From Nonomuraea sp. SYSU D8015 (GTDB lineage Bacteria; Actinomycetota; Actinomycetes; Streptosporangiales; Streptosporangiaceae): 64,000 nucleotides of DNA. Made by a program: the position numbers and the translations under genes. Each line of letters starts with the position of its first letter. The stretch's first letter is position 1. Under the pieces are notes generated by a model. The model was not told the origin of the DNA. It did not search any database and saw only the letters and a list, made by a program, of their open reading frames with translations. The stretch is taken from the NCBI RefSeq assembly GCF_008065375.1, contig NZ_VJYI01000005.1, positions 372,001 through 436,000 on the forward strand, read 5' to 3'. This document shows, in pieces, positions 1 to 8,701 of this stretch.

Positions 1-1
1 G

Positions 2-874
2 TGCGTCATCCTCACCATGGGCAACCGGGTCGCGGAGCTGAACCGGGCGGTCGAGTCCGCGCTCAACCAGATCGACGGCGACGTCGAGGTGGTGATCGTG
101 GGCAACGGGGCCGACGTGCCCGAGGTGACGGCGACGCCACCCGAGGGGTCGGCCGCGGTCGTGAAATCGATCCGGCTCGACCGCAACGCGGGCATCCCCG
201 CAGGCCGCAACCGCGGCGTGGAGGAGTGCTCGGGCGACGTCGTGCTGTTCCTCGACGACGACGGCTGGTATGCCAACCAGAAGGTCGTCGCGCACGTCCG
301 CGAACGCTTCGCCACCGAGCCCGACCTCGCGGTGATCTCCTTCCGGGTGATGGATCCCGACGGCGGCATCGGGCAGCGGCGCCACGTCCCCCGGCTGCGC
401 GCGGGCGATCCGCAGCGCTCCTCGCCGGTCACGACCTTCCTCGGCGGCGCCTCCGCCGTCAGGCGCTCGGCGTTCCTCCAGGTGGGCGGCCTGCCGGAGC
501 GGTTCTTCTACGCCCACGAGGAGACCGACCTGGCCTGGCGGCTGCTGGGCGAGGGCTACCGGATCGAATACGACGCCGAGACGGTGATGTACCACCCGCA
601 GGTGCCGCCGACCAGGCACGCCGAGTTCTACCGGCTCAACGCCCGCAACCGCGTCTGGCTGGCCCGCCGCAACCTGCCGTGGCCGCTGGCCGTGCTCTAT
701 CTGACCAACTGGATCGTGCTCACGGTCATCAGGGAGCGCCGCTCCGGAGACGCGCTCAAGTCGTGGTTCAGCGGCTTCATCGAGGGCCTGCGCAGCCCCG
801 CCGGCGAGCGCCGGCCGATGGCCTGGCGCACGGCCTGGCGCATGGTCAAGCTCGGCCGCCCGCCCATCGTCTGA
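2..874 (+). CDS. Family 2 glycosyltransferase, 5' end outside window
   Basis: Likely transfers a sugar from a nucleotide donor during envelope polysaccharide synthesis. The reading frame is open from the first bases of the window and reads CVILTMGNR before the first ATG (position 17). GT2 enzymes normally start with such a hydrophobic strand, so the true start is upstream. The GT-A core is visible: an acceptor-side RNAGIPAGRN segment, the metal-binding LDDDG motif at about residue 84, and a HEETDLAWRL segment near residue 180 matching the ED-containing catalytic helix. 290 residues are visible. The tail has one hydrophobic stretch (LAVLYLTNWIVL) that may contact the membrane. The substrate is unknown. 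It is convergent with the next gene, 40 bases away. Confidence 0.88.
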   Translation, partial: CVILTMGNRVAELNRAVESALNQIDGDVEVVIVGNGADVPEVTATPPEGSAAVVKSIRLDRNAGIPAGRNRGVEECSGDVVLFLDDDGWYANQKVVAHVRERFATEPDLAVISFRVMDPDGGIGQRRHVPRLRAGDPQRSSPVTTFLGGASAVRRSAFLQVGGLPERFFYAHEETDLAWRLLGEGYRIEYDAETVMYHPQVPPTRHAEFYRLNARNRVWLARRNLPWPLAVLYLTNWIVLTVIRERRSGDALKSWFSGFIEGLRSPAGERRPMAWRTAWRMVKLGRPPIV

Positions 875-914
875 AACCGCCGAGCCTCTACCGGGCTGCT
901 AACGCCGGGCCCGG

Positions 915-1628
915 TCAGGTCTCGGACGCCTCGCCGAAGACCATCGCCGCCCGCGAGACCGTGGTGGTGAACATGGCCCGCTTGGGCAGCCCCAGCTCGC
1001 TCAGCTCCTTGGCGACCGGGTGGTTGCCGAGGCGGATCAGCGCGCCGCTGGGGCGCATCCTGGCGCCGCGGGCGCGCACGGACCAGGGGACGCGCCGCGT
1101 GACCCCCTCCCGGTGCGTGTAGGCGTCCATCGGCGTCATCGCCGTCGCGCCAGGCACCGGAACACCCGGTTTGACCAGCATGTCCAGCACGAGCCTGCCG
1201 TCCTTGCGGAGGATGCACCGCTTGAACGGCGAGTTCAGCCGGAGCTCGATGTCCGCCAGCTCCTTCGGGAACCCCCACAACGTCCGCCCCGCCTCCAGCG
1301 TGAACCGCTGGTCCACCGGCAGCCAGTGCACGAACACCCCCGCCTGCCGCAGCTCGCGGAGCCCCGTGGCCCCGGAGAAGCCCGGTGGTCGGATCAGGAA
1401 GGCCATCCCGAACTCGTGGTAGGTGTCGAGGTCCCCGTCGCGGTAGTCGACGAACAGCAGCATGCAAACGGCCTTGCCGGGCAGCACCTCGGCCACGTCG
1501 AGACCGGAGTACGCGATGACCGCCCGGGCGGCGTCGGCACGCACCGGGTAGAAGGCGCTGCAGATCTCGGCGTCCCTCACCCGGACGGGCATGTCCACCG
1601 TCCGGCCCTGGATCAGATGCGATGCCAT
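915..1628 (-). CDS. Acetoacetate decarboxylase family protein
   Basis: A 237-residue protein of ADC-family length and pattern. It contains the WGFPKE segment at about residues 117-122, where the family carries its Schiff-base lysine. From memory, true acetoacetate decarboxylases have two adjacent lysines there; here the second is glutamate, so an ADC-like enzyme on another keto acid is at least as likely as acetoacetate decarboxylase. No signal peptide or membrane segment is seen. It sits alone among envelope glycosyltransferases, with a 65-base gap to the next minus-strand gene, and nothing in the context shows its substrate. Confidence 0.82.
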   Translation of the reverse strand: MASHLIQGRTVDMPVRVRDAEICSAFYPVRADAARAVIAYSGLDVAEVLPGKAVCMLLFVDYRDGDLDTYHEFGMAFLIRPPGFSGATGLRELRQAGVFVHWLPVDQRFTLEAGRTLWGFPKELADIELRLNSPFKRCILRKDGRLVLDMLVKPGVPVPGATAMTPMDAYTHREGVTRRVPWSVRARGARMRPSGALIRLGNHPVAKELSELGLPKRAMFTTTVSRAAMVFGEASET

Positions 1629-1693
1629 GGTCCCAGTACATCAACCCCCAGGCCGTGTGACCATTCCCACCCCGGTGGCGTTTCGGCTCAACC

Positions 1694-2659
1694 CTAGACG
1701 GCGAGGGCGTGCGCGGCCGAGCGGCCGGCCCACGACTCGGCGAGGCGCACGAAGGCCGCCGCGTGGTCCGGCCAGTGGTGACGCAGGCGCGCCTCGGCAT
1801 GGCCCAGGGCGCCCAGCCTGACCCGCCGTTCCGGGTTCTCCTTCAGGTCGAGTACGGCGTTCAGCACGGCGTCCACGTCCAGCGGCACCACCAGCCCGCA
1901 GCCGACGCCCTCCACCATCGCGGCGCCCTGCGGCGTGGTGATCACCGGCAGGCCGCGGCCCATGTAGTCCATGATCTTCGTCGGCACCCGGCGCACCGTG
2001 GCGTCCGCCAGCGACAGGCCGGCCAGCGCACCCTCGGCCATGCGCAGGGCGTGCCGGTTGGGCACGTACCCGAACCAGTCGAGCAGGCCCACCCGCTGCG
2101 CGTCCCGCAGCAGCGGGCGCACGTCCCGCTCCGCGGGCCCGATGAGGTCGAGCCGGATGCCGTGCGGCACCAGGCGCTCGGCCAGGCCGATCAGCTCGTT
2201 CACGCCGCGCTCGGCCGACAGGCGGCCGATGTGGACGACCCTGGTGTCGCCGGGAGGAGGCGGGCTGGGTGACACCAGGGTCGCCTCGGGCACCACCGCA
2301 GGCGTGATCACCTGGTGGCGGCGCTCGGCACGGGCCAGCTGCCTGGGGGTGACCTCCTCGCGCACGTCCCAGACGACCGGAGGGCGCCGGTAGGGCAGCG
2401 TGCGCAGCAGCCGGTGGTCGTGCACGATCAGCAGGTCCGCGCCCCTGAGGCCGCGTCTGAGAGCCGCGCGGGCCTTGCCGTACGTGGCCAGGCGCGGCAC
2501 GTCGACCGCGGTGAGCCCCATGGCCGGAGTGACGTTGAAGTAGGTGAACGGCGCGACGTAGGTCACCTCGTGGCCCGCGTCGAGCAGCGCCCGGATCTGC
2601 CGGTGCATGATCCGGGCGTCCTCGGGGTGATGGACGGTCGTGGCGACACATGCGCGCAT
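1694..2659 (-). CDS. GT4-type (family 1) glycosyltransferase
   Basis: A GT-B-fold glycosyltransferase of 321 residues. The N-terminal half has the Rossmann-like start MRACVATTVHHPED and the acceptor-domain LLDAGHEVTYV strand. The C-terminal half has the donor-domain signature, with VVHIGRLSAERG at about 175 and the PTKIMDYMGRGLPVI nucleotide-sugar-binding segment near residue 245. The frame is open further upstream to 2962, but that extension is low-complexity sequence antisense to the next gene. The start at 2659 gives the usual GT4 N-terminus. It follows the acyltransferase gene by 56 bases on the same strand, so the two are probably co-transcribed. Confidence 0.88.
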   Translation of the reverse strand: MRACVATTVHHPEDARIMHRQIRALLDAGHEVTYVAPFTYFNVTPAMGLTAVDVPRLATYGKARAALRRGLRGADLLIVHDHRLLRTLPYRRPPVVWDVREEVTPRQLARAERRHQVITPAVVPEATLVSPSPPPPGDTRVVHIGRLSAERGVNELIGLAERLVPHGIRLDLIGPAERDVRPLLRDAQRVGLLDWFGYVPNRHALRMAEGALAGLSLADATVRRVPTKIMDYMGRGLPVITTPQGAAMVEGVGCGLVVPLDVDAVLNAVLDLKENPERRVRLGALGHAEARLRHHWPDHAAAFVRLAESWAGRSAAHALAV

Positions 2660-2715
2660 GTGTCGATGCTCCGCGCCTACCAGGTCAAAGGCGTTAATGC
2701 GGGTGGAACGGTCGC

Positions 2716-4671
2716 TTAACTTCCAGAGGGGCGACGATAGAGCCATACCAGGCGCGGCTCCAGCACCCACTTGAAAATCGTCCTGGTCTCGGGCAGGCAC
2801 AGCAGGATCGCCAGGGCGAACGCGCTCGAACTGATCGCCAGCACGCCCAGCGGCCCGAACAGCCACGGGAACTCCAGCCAGCCCATCTCCTTGGCGATCA
2901 TCACCGGGATGCCGTGGAGGAGGTAGGCGTAGAGCGTTCGGGTGCCGAGGTCGGAGAACCACGTCTCACCCCTGGGCACCAGCGCCAGCACGGCGAAGCA
3001 CATGGCCAGCCCGCACGCCAGCAGCCCGAGGCGCAGGCCCAGGCCCATGTACCAGGACAGGTCGAGGTCCTGGTAGCTCTCCTTGAAGTAGAAGGGGTCG
3101 AGCGGGGCCCTGGGGGCGATGTAGATCGCCACCGCGGCCGCGCCGAGCACGGTGAACGCCGCCACGATCTTGACCCAGCGGCGGTTGAGCAGCTCGAAGT
3201 GCTCGGGCTGCATCACCAGGCCGATCACGAAGAACGGCAGCAGGCCGAAGAAGCGGTCCATGCTGAAGTCGCCGGAGATCTGCGAGAACCCGGCGAACAG
3301 GTAGATCGCGATCGCCACCGGGACGGGGTACTTCATCCGCTTCCACACCGGTGTGGACAGCCGCCAGAACAGCAGAGCGAGCAGATACCAGTTGAGCCAG
3401 GCCGGGTCGATGATCGTCAGGCTCCACTTCTGGCCCGTGGCGAAGCGGAGCGCGGCGTAGCCGACCTCGACGATCACATAGGGGACGAGGAACGTGTCGA
3501 CCAGCTTGTTCGTCTTGGCGTTGGAGTTCCAGAAATTTCTGGACAGGTAGCCGCTGATCATCACGAACGCCGGCATGTGGAACGTGTAGATGAAGATGTA
3601 GAGCGCCCTGGAGGAGTCGGCCGAGAGCGTCGGCACCAGCGAGTGGCCGACGACCACGAGGGCGATCAGGACGAACTTGACATTGTCGAGGAACGGGTCG
3701 CGCTTGCGCTTCGGCGGCTCGGCCTCCGCCTTCGGCTCCGCCTGCGCCAGCGGCCGCTCATCGATCGCTACGCCGTGCCTCCCGACCCGCTCGCCGCCCG
3801 CACCCGCGGCCGACCGGCCATCGGGCATCTCGGGACCGACACCGGGCGTCCGCGGAGGGGCGGCGGGATGGGCGGTCGCCAGACCGTGAGGGCTTGCCGA
3901 ATGGGCGGTCGAGGCCCCCCGCCCTCCAGCGGCCCGCCTGCCTCCCGGAGCCGGCCGGCCCTCGGCCATCCCGTCAGGGCCGGCGGCCCGCCTGCCTCCC
4001 GCAGTCGGTCGATCCTCGGCCATCCCGTCAGGGCCGGCGGCCCGCCTGCCTCCCGCAGTCGGCCGGATCTCGGCCATCCCGTCAGGGGCAGCGGTCCCGA
4101 GTGAGTCGGCGGGGCGGGGCGTGGCGGCGTGGCGGGCACCGGTGGCGTGATGACCGCCGTGGCCGGCGACGCTCCTGGGGTCCGCCGGGCGAGCCGAGGT
4201 GGTGCCGCCGCGGTCCGTTGGGTGAACGGCGGCGCCTCCCTGGGCGGCCGGGTCGGCGGTCGTGGGGTCCCACGCTCGCGCGGCCCGCCGGTCGCCCGCG
4301 CTCTGCTGTGTCCCCGCCATCCCGCCAGGGGAGCCGGGCATCCCGGGCGCGGCCGAGTGCGGGGCCGAGAGCCCGCGTGCGTCGGCCGGCCCGTGAGCGG
4401 CGTCGTGAGGCCCGGTCGGCCCCTGAGCCGTGTCGCGAGGGCCGGTCGGCCGCCCGTGAGCGGCGTCGCGAGAGTCTGCGGGCCGGGCGTTGGCGCTCGG
4501 ATCGACCGGTGGGGCGGTGGCGAGGCCGCCGGGGTCCGTCGGGTCGCCCGGCAGCACCCCGTGAGGATCGGTCCGCTCGCTCCAGAAAGTCTCCTCCGGC
4601 AGCGGCCATTTCGCGCCCGTGTTGGCGGGGCCGCCTTCCTCGTCCGGACCCGCAGAGCTCCGCGGGGTCAT
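2716..4671 (-). CDS. Acyltransferase 3 family membrane protein with long disordered N-terminus
   Basis: The C-terminal 350 or so residues are a polytopic acyltransferase-3/fucose-4-O-acetylase-like domain. It begins at RDPFLDNVKFVLIALVV, has the conserved VGHSL histidine and about ten hydrophobic segments, and would add acetyl or other acyl groups to envelope glycans. The first 300 residues are unusual: Ala/Pro/Gly/Asp/Arg-rich, probably cytosolic and disordered, with an 18-residue repeat present three times (GPDGMAExRPTAGGRRA type). The start at 4671 (MTPRSS) is preferred; an in-frame start at 4803 is possible. With the following GT4 gene it may form a glycan-decoration pair. Confidence 0.85.
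   Translation of the reverse strand: MTPRSSAGPDEEGGPANTGAKWPLPEETFWSERTDPHGVLPGDPTDPGGLATAPPVDPSANARPADSRDAAHGRPTGPRDTAQGPTGPHDAAHGPADARGLSAPHSAAPGMPGSPGGMAGTQQSAGDRRAARAWDPTTADPAAQGGAAVHPTDRGGTTSARPADPRSVAGHGGHHATGARHAATPRPADSLGTAAPDGMAEIRPTAGGRRAAGPDGMAEDRPTAGGRRAAGPDGMAEGRPAPGGRRAAGGRGASTAHSASPHGLATAHPAAPPRTPGVGPEMPDGRSAAGAGGERVGRHGVAIDERPLAQAEPKAEAEPPKRKRDPFLDNVKFVLIALVVVGHSLVPTLSADSSRALYIFIYTFHMPAFVMISGYLSRNFWNSNAKTNKLVDTFLVPYVIVEVGYAALRFATGQKWSLTIIDPAWLNWYLLALLFWRLSTPVWKRMKYPVPVAIAIYLFAGFSQISGDFSMDRFFGLLPFFVIGLVMQPEHFELLNRRWVKIVAAFTVLGAAAVAIYIAPRAPLDPFYFKESYQDLDLSWYMGLGLRLGLLACGLAMCFAVLALVPRGETWFSDLGTRTLYAYLLHGIPVMIAKEMGWLEFPWLFGPLGVLAISSSAFALAILLCLPETRTIFKWVLEPRLVWLYRRPSGS
3926..4087 (-). 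repeat. Three tandem copies of a 54-bp unit inside the acyltransferase gene
   Basis: The segment GGCCATCCCGTCAGGG recurs at 3964, 4018 and 4072, exactly 54 bases apart, with the intervening sequence also conserved. The units encode an 18-residue repeat in frame with the acyltransferase. Confidence 0.85.
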
Positions 4672-4878
4672 GGCCGGTGGAGTGAATCTGGTGTCAGACA
4701 CGAGGAAGTCGCTCAGCTTCGCTAGGGGGCCGGGGAACACGACGACAACACGACGTGAAAACCACCTTACGATTCGGTGTCGCGCTGCGTCGCCGACCCG
4801 CAACAGACTATCCCGCCCTCACGGCTCCTGTCTCCGAAGGCCGCCCAGAATGCCCTGTTACACAGGGAACTTGGAGCG

Positions 4879-6525
4879 TCAGGTGCAGACGTTCTTCTGC
4901 TCGGAGGCGGTGATCGTGCTGTTCTGGACGCTGTCGGGCAGCTTGGTCACCTTGACCGAGTCGAAGTCCTCACCCACCACGAGCTGGATCACCGGAGTGC
5001 CCTTCGGAGCGGCTCCCGCCGTGACCGCCGGGTTGGTGTACGTCGACGGGTTGGTCGCCTTGACCTTGCCCGCCGCCGGGGCCGGTTTGGGCAGGACCGC
5101 GCCTGCCAGCGTGGTGGCGTGGTCGGGCGCAGAGGCGATCGTCTTGGCGTAGTGGATCTCGCTCTTCGCCAGGCTCTGCCCGTCGGGAGACTCGTAGTTG
5201 CCCAGGCCCACGACGTTGAAGCCCTGCTCGGCGAGCTGGTCGGCGACCTCCTTGGCCTTGCCCACGGCCTTGGTGCCGTTGAGCACCTGAACCCTCACCT
5301 GCTCCGGCTTGACGGTGACCTTGGGCTTGGTGCCGGCGCTGGCCGACGGCGCCGGGGTGGCGACCTCGGTGTCGGTTTTGATCGAGGTGAACAGCTTGGT
5401 GGCGTCCGGCTCCTTCCACACCACGCGGGCCTTCGGGTTCTCGGGGTCGGGAATCCACGGGATCGTCGTGAGCTTGACGCCGTTGGCCGTCAGCTCCTTG
5501 GCGCTCAGCGCGATCTCGATGAGCCGCTCGGTGTCGTTGGCCAGGTCGGGGTCCATGGTGACGGAGCCGGCCGCGGCCGAGATGAAGTTGCGCAGCTTGC
5601 CCGGGTCGGTGAGCAGGTCGTTGCTGGTGGCCTTGGCGATGACCTTGCTCAGGAAGATCTGCTGGCGCTTGATGCGCTGGATGTCGCTGCCGTCGCCGTA
5701 GTTGCGCAGGCGCACGTAGCCGAGCGCCTTCTCGCCGTTCAGCAGGCTCTTGCCCGGTGGCAGGACGAGCTTGGCCTTCTTGTCGTTGACGCCCGACTTC
5801 AGGCAGATCTCGATGCCGCCGAGCGCGTCGACGATGTTCTTGAAGCCGCTGAAGTCCACCTCGACGAAGTGATTGATGCGGATCCCGGTGAGGGTCTCGA
5901 TGGTGGAGATCGTGCAGGCGATCCCGCCCGCGTTGTACGCCGAGTTGATCATGTCTCGGCGGGCCGGCATCTCCTGCTTGGTGGCCTCGTTCTTGCACTT
6001 GGGGATCTGCACCATGGAGTCGCGCGGGAAGCTGAGCAGCTGCGCCTTGTCGCGGTTGGGCGAGATGTGCAGCAGGATGATCGTGTCGGTGCGCTTGCCG
6101 CCCGCGTCGGCCGTCCTGGCGAGCTGCTGGCCGTACTTCGCGTTGCCCTCGCCGGCGCGCGTGTCGGAGCCGACGAGCAGCACGTTGAGCGCGCCCGTGT
6201 CCGGGGGACGCGGGTTGATGATGTCGTCTTTGACGCTCTTCTGGGTGATGTTGCCGAAGGCGTCGCGGTACACGGTGTAGGCGGTCAGGGAGCCCCCGAC
6301 CATGAGCGTCGTGACCCCGATGCTGATCCAGGCCAGCACCCGCATCTTGCCCTGGCCGCCGCCGTCGGTGCGGTGGCTGCGCGGGGGCCGGTCGTCGGGC
6401 GGGGGCGGCGGAGGCGGGGCGGACGCCGCGGCGGCCCTGCGCGCCATCCTGCTGCCGGGCTGGGTGGTGGCGACTCTGCGGTCGTGCACGGTGTCGACCA
6501 CCGGCACGCTCCTGTAGTCACTCAT
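4879..6525 (-). CDS. LytR-CpsA-Psr (LCP) family ligase with LytR_C domain
   Basis: LCP proteins move undecaprenyl-phosphate-linked glycopolymers onto peptidoglycan outside the cell. This 548-residue protein has a short cytosolic Pro-rich N-terminus, one membrane anchor (about residues 50-72) and the LCP domain starting at NVLLVGSDTR. The domain includes DTIILLHISP, LLSFPRDSMV with the conserved arginine, and YVRLRNYGDGSDIQRIKRQQ. The C-terminus is a LytR_C domain from VRVQVLNGTK. The start at 6525 was chosen because an AGGGGG ribosome site lies just upstream; the frame is open to 6582. Neighbouring GTs and GT-C proteins fit a role in attaching a glycan made by this region. Confidence 0.93.
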   Translation of the reverse strand: MSDYRSVPVVDTVHDRRVATTQPGSRMARRAAAASAPPPPPPPDDRPPRSHRTDGGGQGKMRVLAWISIGVTTLMVGGSLTAYTVYRDAFGNITQKSVKDDIINPRPPDTGALNVLLVGSDTRAGEGNAKYGQQLARTADAGGKRTDTIILLHISPNRDKAQLLSFPRDSMVQIPKCKNEATKQEMPARRDMINSAYNAGGIACTISTIETLTGIRINHFVEVDFSGFKNIVDALGGIEICLKSGVNDKKAKLVLPPGKSLLNGEKALGYVRLRNYGDGSDIQRIKRQQIFLSKVIAKATSNDLLTDPGKLRNFISAAAGSVTMDPDLANDTERLIEIALSAKELTANGVKLTTIPWIPDPENPKARVVWKEPDATKLFTSIKTDTEVATPAPSASAGTKPKVTVKPEQVRVQVLNGTKAVGKAKEVADQLAEQGFNVVGLGNYESPDGQSLAKSEIHYAKTIASAPDHATTLAGAVLPKPAPAAGKVKATNPSTYTNPAVTAGAAPKGTPVIQLVVGEDFDSVKVTKLPDSVQNSTITASEQKNVCT

Positions 6526-6669
6526 ACGCCCCCTAGCCTCGTACCTCGCGCTCCGCGCTCCGGCTTGGTCGTTCCGCGCCACGAGAGTAGGTCACGTTCC
6601 GCGTGTCCGGTGCGACGACCGCCGGAAACGACCGTGACCCGGGCGTGATGTTTCCGCGGGCAAGCATAC

Positions 6670-8169
6670 TCAGAGCCGGACATTGGGTGGAATATCATCG
6701 CCAAACTCATTCGTACTCCCTGACTGAGGTCGCAGGTCAGGCCTGATGCTCAGGGCCGCGGCAAGACAGGCCAGGGGTACGGCCGGCAACACGTAGCGAT
6801 AGTCGAACTCCGCCGCCGCTGCCGGTGTGACCAACAGCACAACGGCTGCGGCCCACGGCAGCGGCCGGACCGGAGCTCCCGCGCGGCGCCCTGCCTTCCG
6901 CCTGCGCGCGACGGCCACTACGGGAGGCACCAGAAGGACCCCCAGGAGCACCGGGCCGGGCAGCCGCGCCACGCTCTGGTAGGCCCTCAGCCATCCGGCG
7001 TAGGGCTCGACGATCTCCGTGCCGATCGCACCTTGCTCGTAGAGCTTGGCATATTCGGCGCCGACCTGCGCGGGATAGCGCCCAGGTGGTCCGGGTGGAG
7101 TTACCGGGAATTGGTAATAGCCGTAGATTTCCTGGTCCGGATAGACCGGGCGATCCCAGCGGAACGAGCGGCCGAGCTCGGAGAGGACCGAGGCGGCGTA
7201 GTCGAGCGGCTGCTTCGTGATCGCCAGCGTCGCGAACCTGGCCGCCAGGTCGTCGTTCTCCTTGGTGAACGTGATGCCGGGCAGGCGGACCAGCGGAGAG
7301 TCCGGCGCCCAGATGTACTCCTGGGACGGCGGGCGCTGCTCGGGCGGGCGCGGGTCGCACAGGACCTTCAGGTCCGGCGGCGGGTCCATCTCGGCGCAGT
7401 CGGCGAACGACATCGTGCGGGCGTACAGGAAGGCGCCGTTCGCGCCCACGAGGCCGACGCGCTGGTAGGTGGCGTAGAACCAGGCGCCGTACGCGAGGAC
7501 CGGCACCAGGGCCGCCGCCAGCATTATCCCGGCCCGGCCGATCCGCCCGCGCAGCACGAACCAGGCCGCGAACACCACGATGAGCGGCTGGCCGACGGTC
7601 CTGGTCAGCGTGGCCGCGGCCAGCAGCAGCCCGATGGCGACGACCGGGCCCGTCCTGGTCGCCGGGCACAGGGCGACGGCCGCGACGACCAGGAACATGA
7701 ACAGCGTGTCGGAGACCAGCAGGTGCTCCAGCTCGATCTGGTAAGCGTCGAGAAGCACCGGCACTGTGGCCAGGGTCGCCGCCCACCTGGGGGCCCTGCG
7801 CGCCACCCGGTAGATCAGCACGCCGGTGGCCAGGCCGAGCAGGTGCTGGGCCGCCGTCACCGCGGCGAAGGAGTGGAACGGCTCCAGCAGCTTGAGGAAC
7901 ATCGAGTAGCCCGCCGGGCGCACCAGGTCGGGCTTCGGTTTGAAGACGGTGACGATGTAGGTGTAGGAGTCGGGGAACCACAGGGCCGGGCGGTACCCGA
8001 GCATGGCGAGGGCCCGCAGGGCCGTGCCCAGGGCGAGCACCAGCAGGAACCACTTGTGCCGCCGCACCACGCCGGCCAGGTCCCGGGGGCGTCTGCCCCC
8101 GTGCCGCTCCGCGGGCCCGTCCGCGCGAGCCTCCGACACCACCCGCACGCCCTCCCGCTCCTGTGACAC
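6670..8169 (-). CDS. GT-C-type polytopic membrane protein (putative glycosyltransferase)
   Basis: A 499-residue membrane protein with about ten hydrophobic segments. After a basic cytosolic N-terminus and the first helix it has WFPDSYTY near residue 70. An acidic residue in the first periplasmic loop is where GT-C enzymes (ArnT/PMT-like, polyprenyl-phosphate-sugar users) keep their catalytic acid. It is probably an extracytoplasmic sugar transferase, but the sugar is unknown. The start is GTG. A TAGCGT -10-like box lies 6 bases before it, so the mRNA may be leaderless. It is transcribed away from a second GT-C gene across a 532-base gap. Confidence 0.78.
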   Translation of the reverse strand: MSQEREGVRVVSEARADGPAERHGGRRPRDLAGVVRRHKWFLLVLALGTALRALAMLGYRPALWFPDSYTYIVTVFKPKPDLVRPAGYSMFLKLLEPFHSFAAVTAAQHLLGLATGVLIYRVARRAPRWAATLATVPVLLDAYQIELEHLLVSDTLFMFLVVAAVALCPATRTGPVVAIGLLLAAATLTRTVGQPLIVVFAAWFVLRGRIGRAGIMLAAALVPVLAYGAWFYATYQRVGLVGANGAFLYARTMSFADCAEMDPPPDLKVLCDPRPPEQRPPSQEYIWAPDSPLVRLPGITFTKENDDLAARFATLAITKQPLDYAASVLSELGRSFRWDRPVYPDQEIYGYYQFPVTPPGPPGRYPAQVGAEYAKLYEQGAIGTEIVEPYAGWLRAYQSVARLPGPVLLGVLLVPPVVAVARRRKAGRRAGAPVRPLPWAAAVVLLVTPAAAAEFDYRYVLPAVPLACLAAALSIRPDLRPQSGSTNEFGDDIPPNVRL

Positions 8170-8175
8170 ACCGGT

Positions 8176-8181
8176 ACGCTA
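8176..8181 (-). promoter_or_regulatory. Candidate -10 box of a leaderless promoter for the GT-C gene
   Basis: TAGCGT reads on the minus strand and ends 6 bases before the GTG start at 8169. This is the spacing expected when transcription begins at the start codon. No clear -35 was identified. Confidence 0.45.
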
Positions 8182-8557
8182 CCCGCGCCTCCGACACCCC
8201 CGCGCCACCAACTGCGCCCCGCCCGCCACGCGCTCTCTGTATGCGGTTCCGCGCCGCCGGGTCTGCATGCGCTGGTCGATCGCACTGCGGGGCGCGGGCC
8301 GGGCATCCGCCGATCGTGCCATGGCCACGATGCCGGACCCCACGCTGTCGGCGTCCGCACCACGGCCTCCCCGCTGCCGGCCCTGCCGCGTGCGTCGCCC
8401 ACCGCGGTGGCGGCATTGGCCGGGCGCTCGTAGACCGTGAAGGGGGCCCGCGTGATCGGTCCTTGTCGTCGCGTGCCCACAGAGTGGCGTGCGGGCCCGG
8501 CAGGCGTGTCGGCCGCGGGAGCGGGGCGGTGCGGGTCGGGGGGTGGTGAGGACGGAT

Positions 8558-8643
8558 GCGGAAACGGCCTGCGGGGCGCGGAAACGGTGGCCTGCGGGGC
8601 GTGGAAACGGTGGCCTGCGGGGCGTGGAAACGGCAGGCAGGGC
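8558..8643 (+). repeat. Four tandem copies of a 20-23 bp GGAAACGG unit
   Basis: Units start at 8558, 8578, 8601 and 8624. Each begins G(C/T)GGAAACGG and the first three end in CCTGCGGGGC; lengths are 20, 23, 23 and 20 bases. There are no unique spacers, so it is not a CRISPR array. It lies about 60 bases upstream of the plus-strand GT-C gene. Confidence 0.85.
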
Positions 8644-8701
8644 GCGGCGGAGGTCGTGTCGGGGGCGGTGGGTGGGTGGCGTTGGATACGCTCGCTCACC
8701 G

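Larger units (their letters stand above)
8170..8701. other. Divergent intergenic region
   Basis: This is a 532-base gap between two divergently transcribed GT-C genes. It holds the -10-like box at 8176-8181 and a tandem repeat at 8558-8643. Several frames stay open across it because of high GC, but none has a credible ribosome site and recognisable protein, so no gene is called. Confidence 0.6.

Noticed and set aside
2660..2962. Longer N-terminus for the GT4 gene at 1694-2659
   Set aside because: The extension would overlap the acyltransferase coding region and reads as low-complexity sequence; GT4 proteins begin at the chosen Met.
8558..8643. CRISPR-like array
   Set aside because: Units are contiguous, with no unique spacers, no cas genes and only four copies.
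8489..8701. Upstream extension of the GT-C gene at 8702
   Set aside because: It runs through the tandem repeat and is Arg/Gly-rich; the first membrane helix begins right after the Met at 8702.
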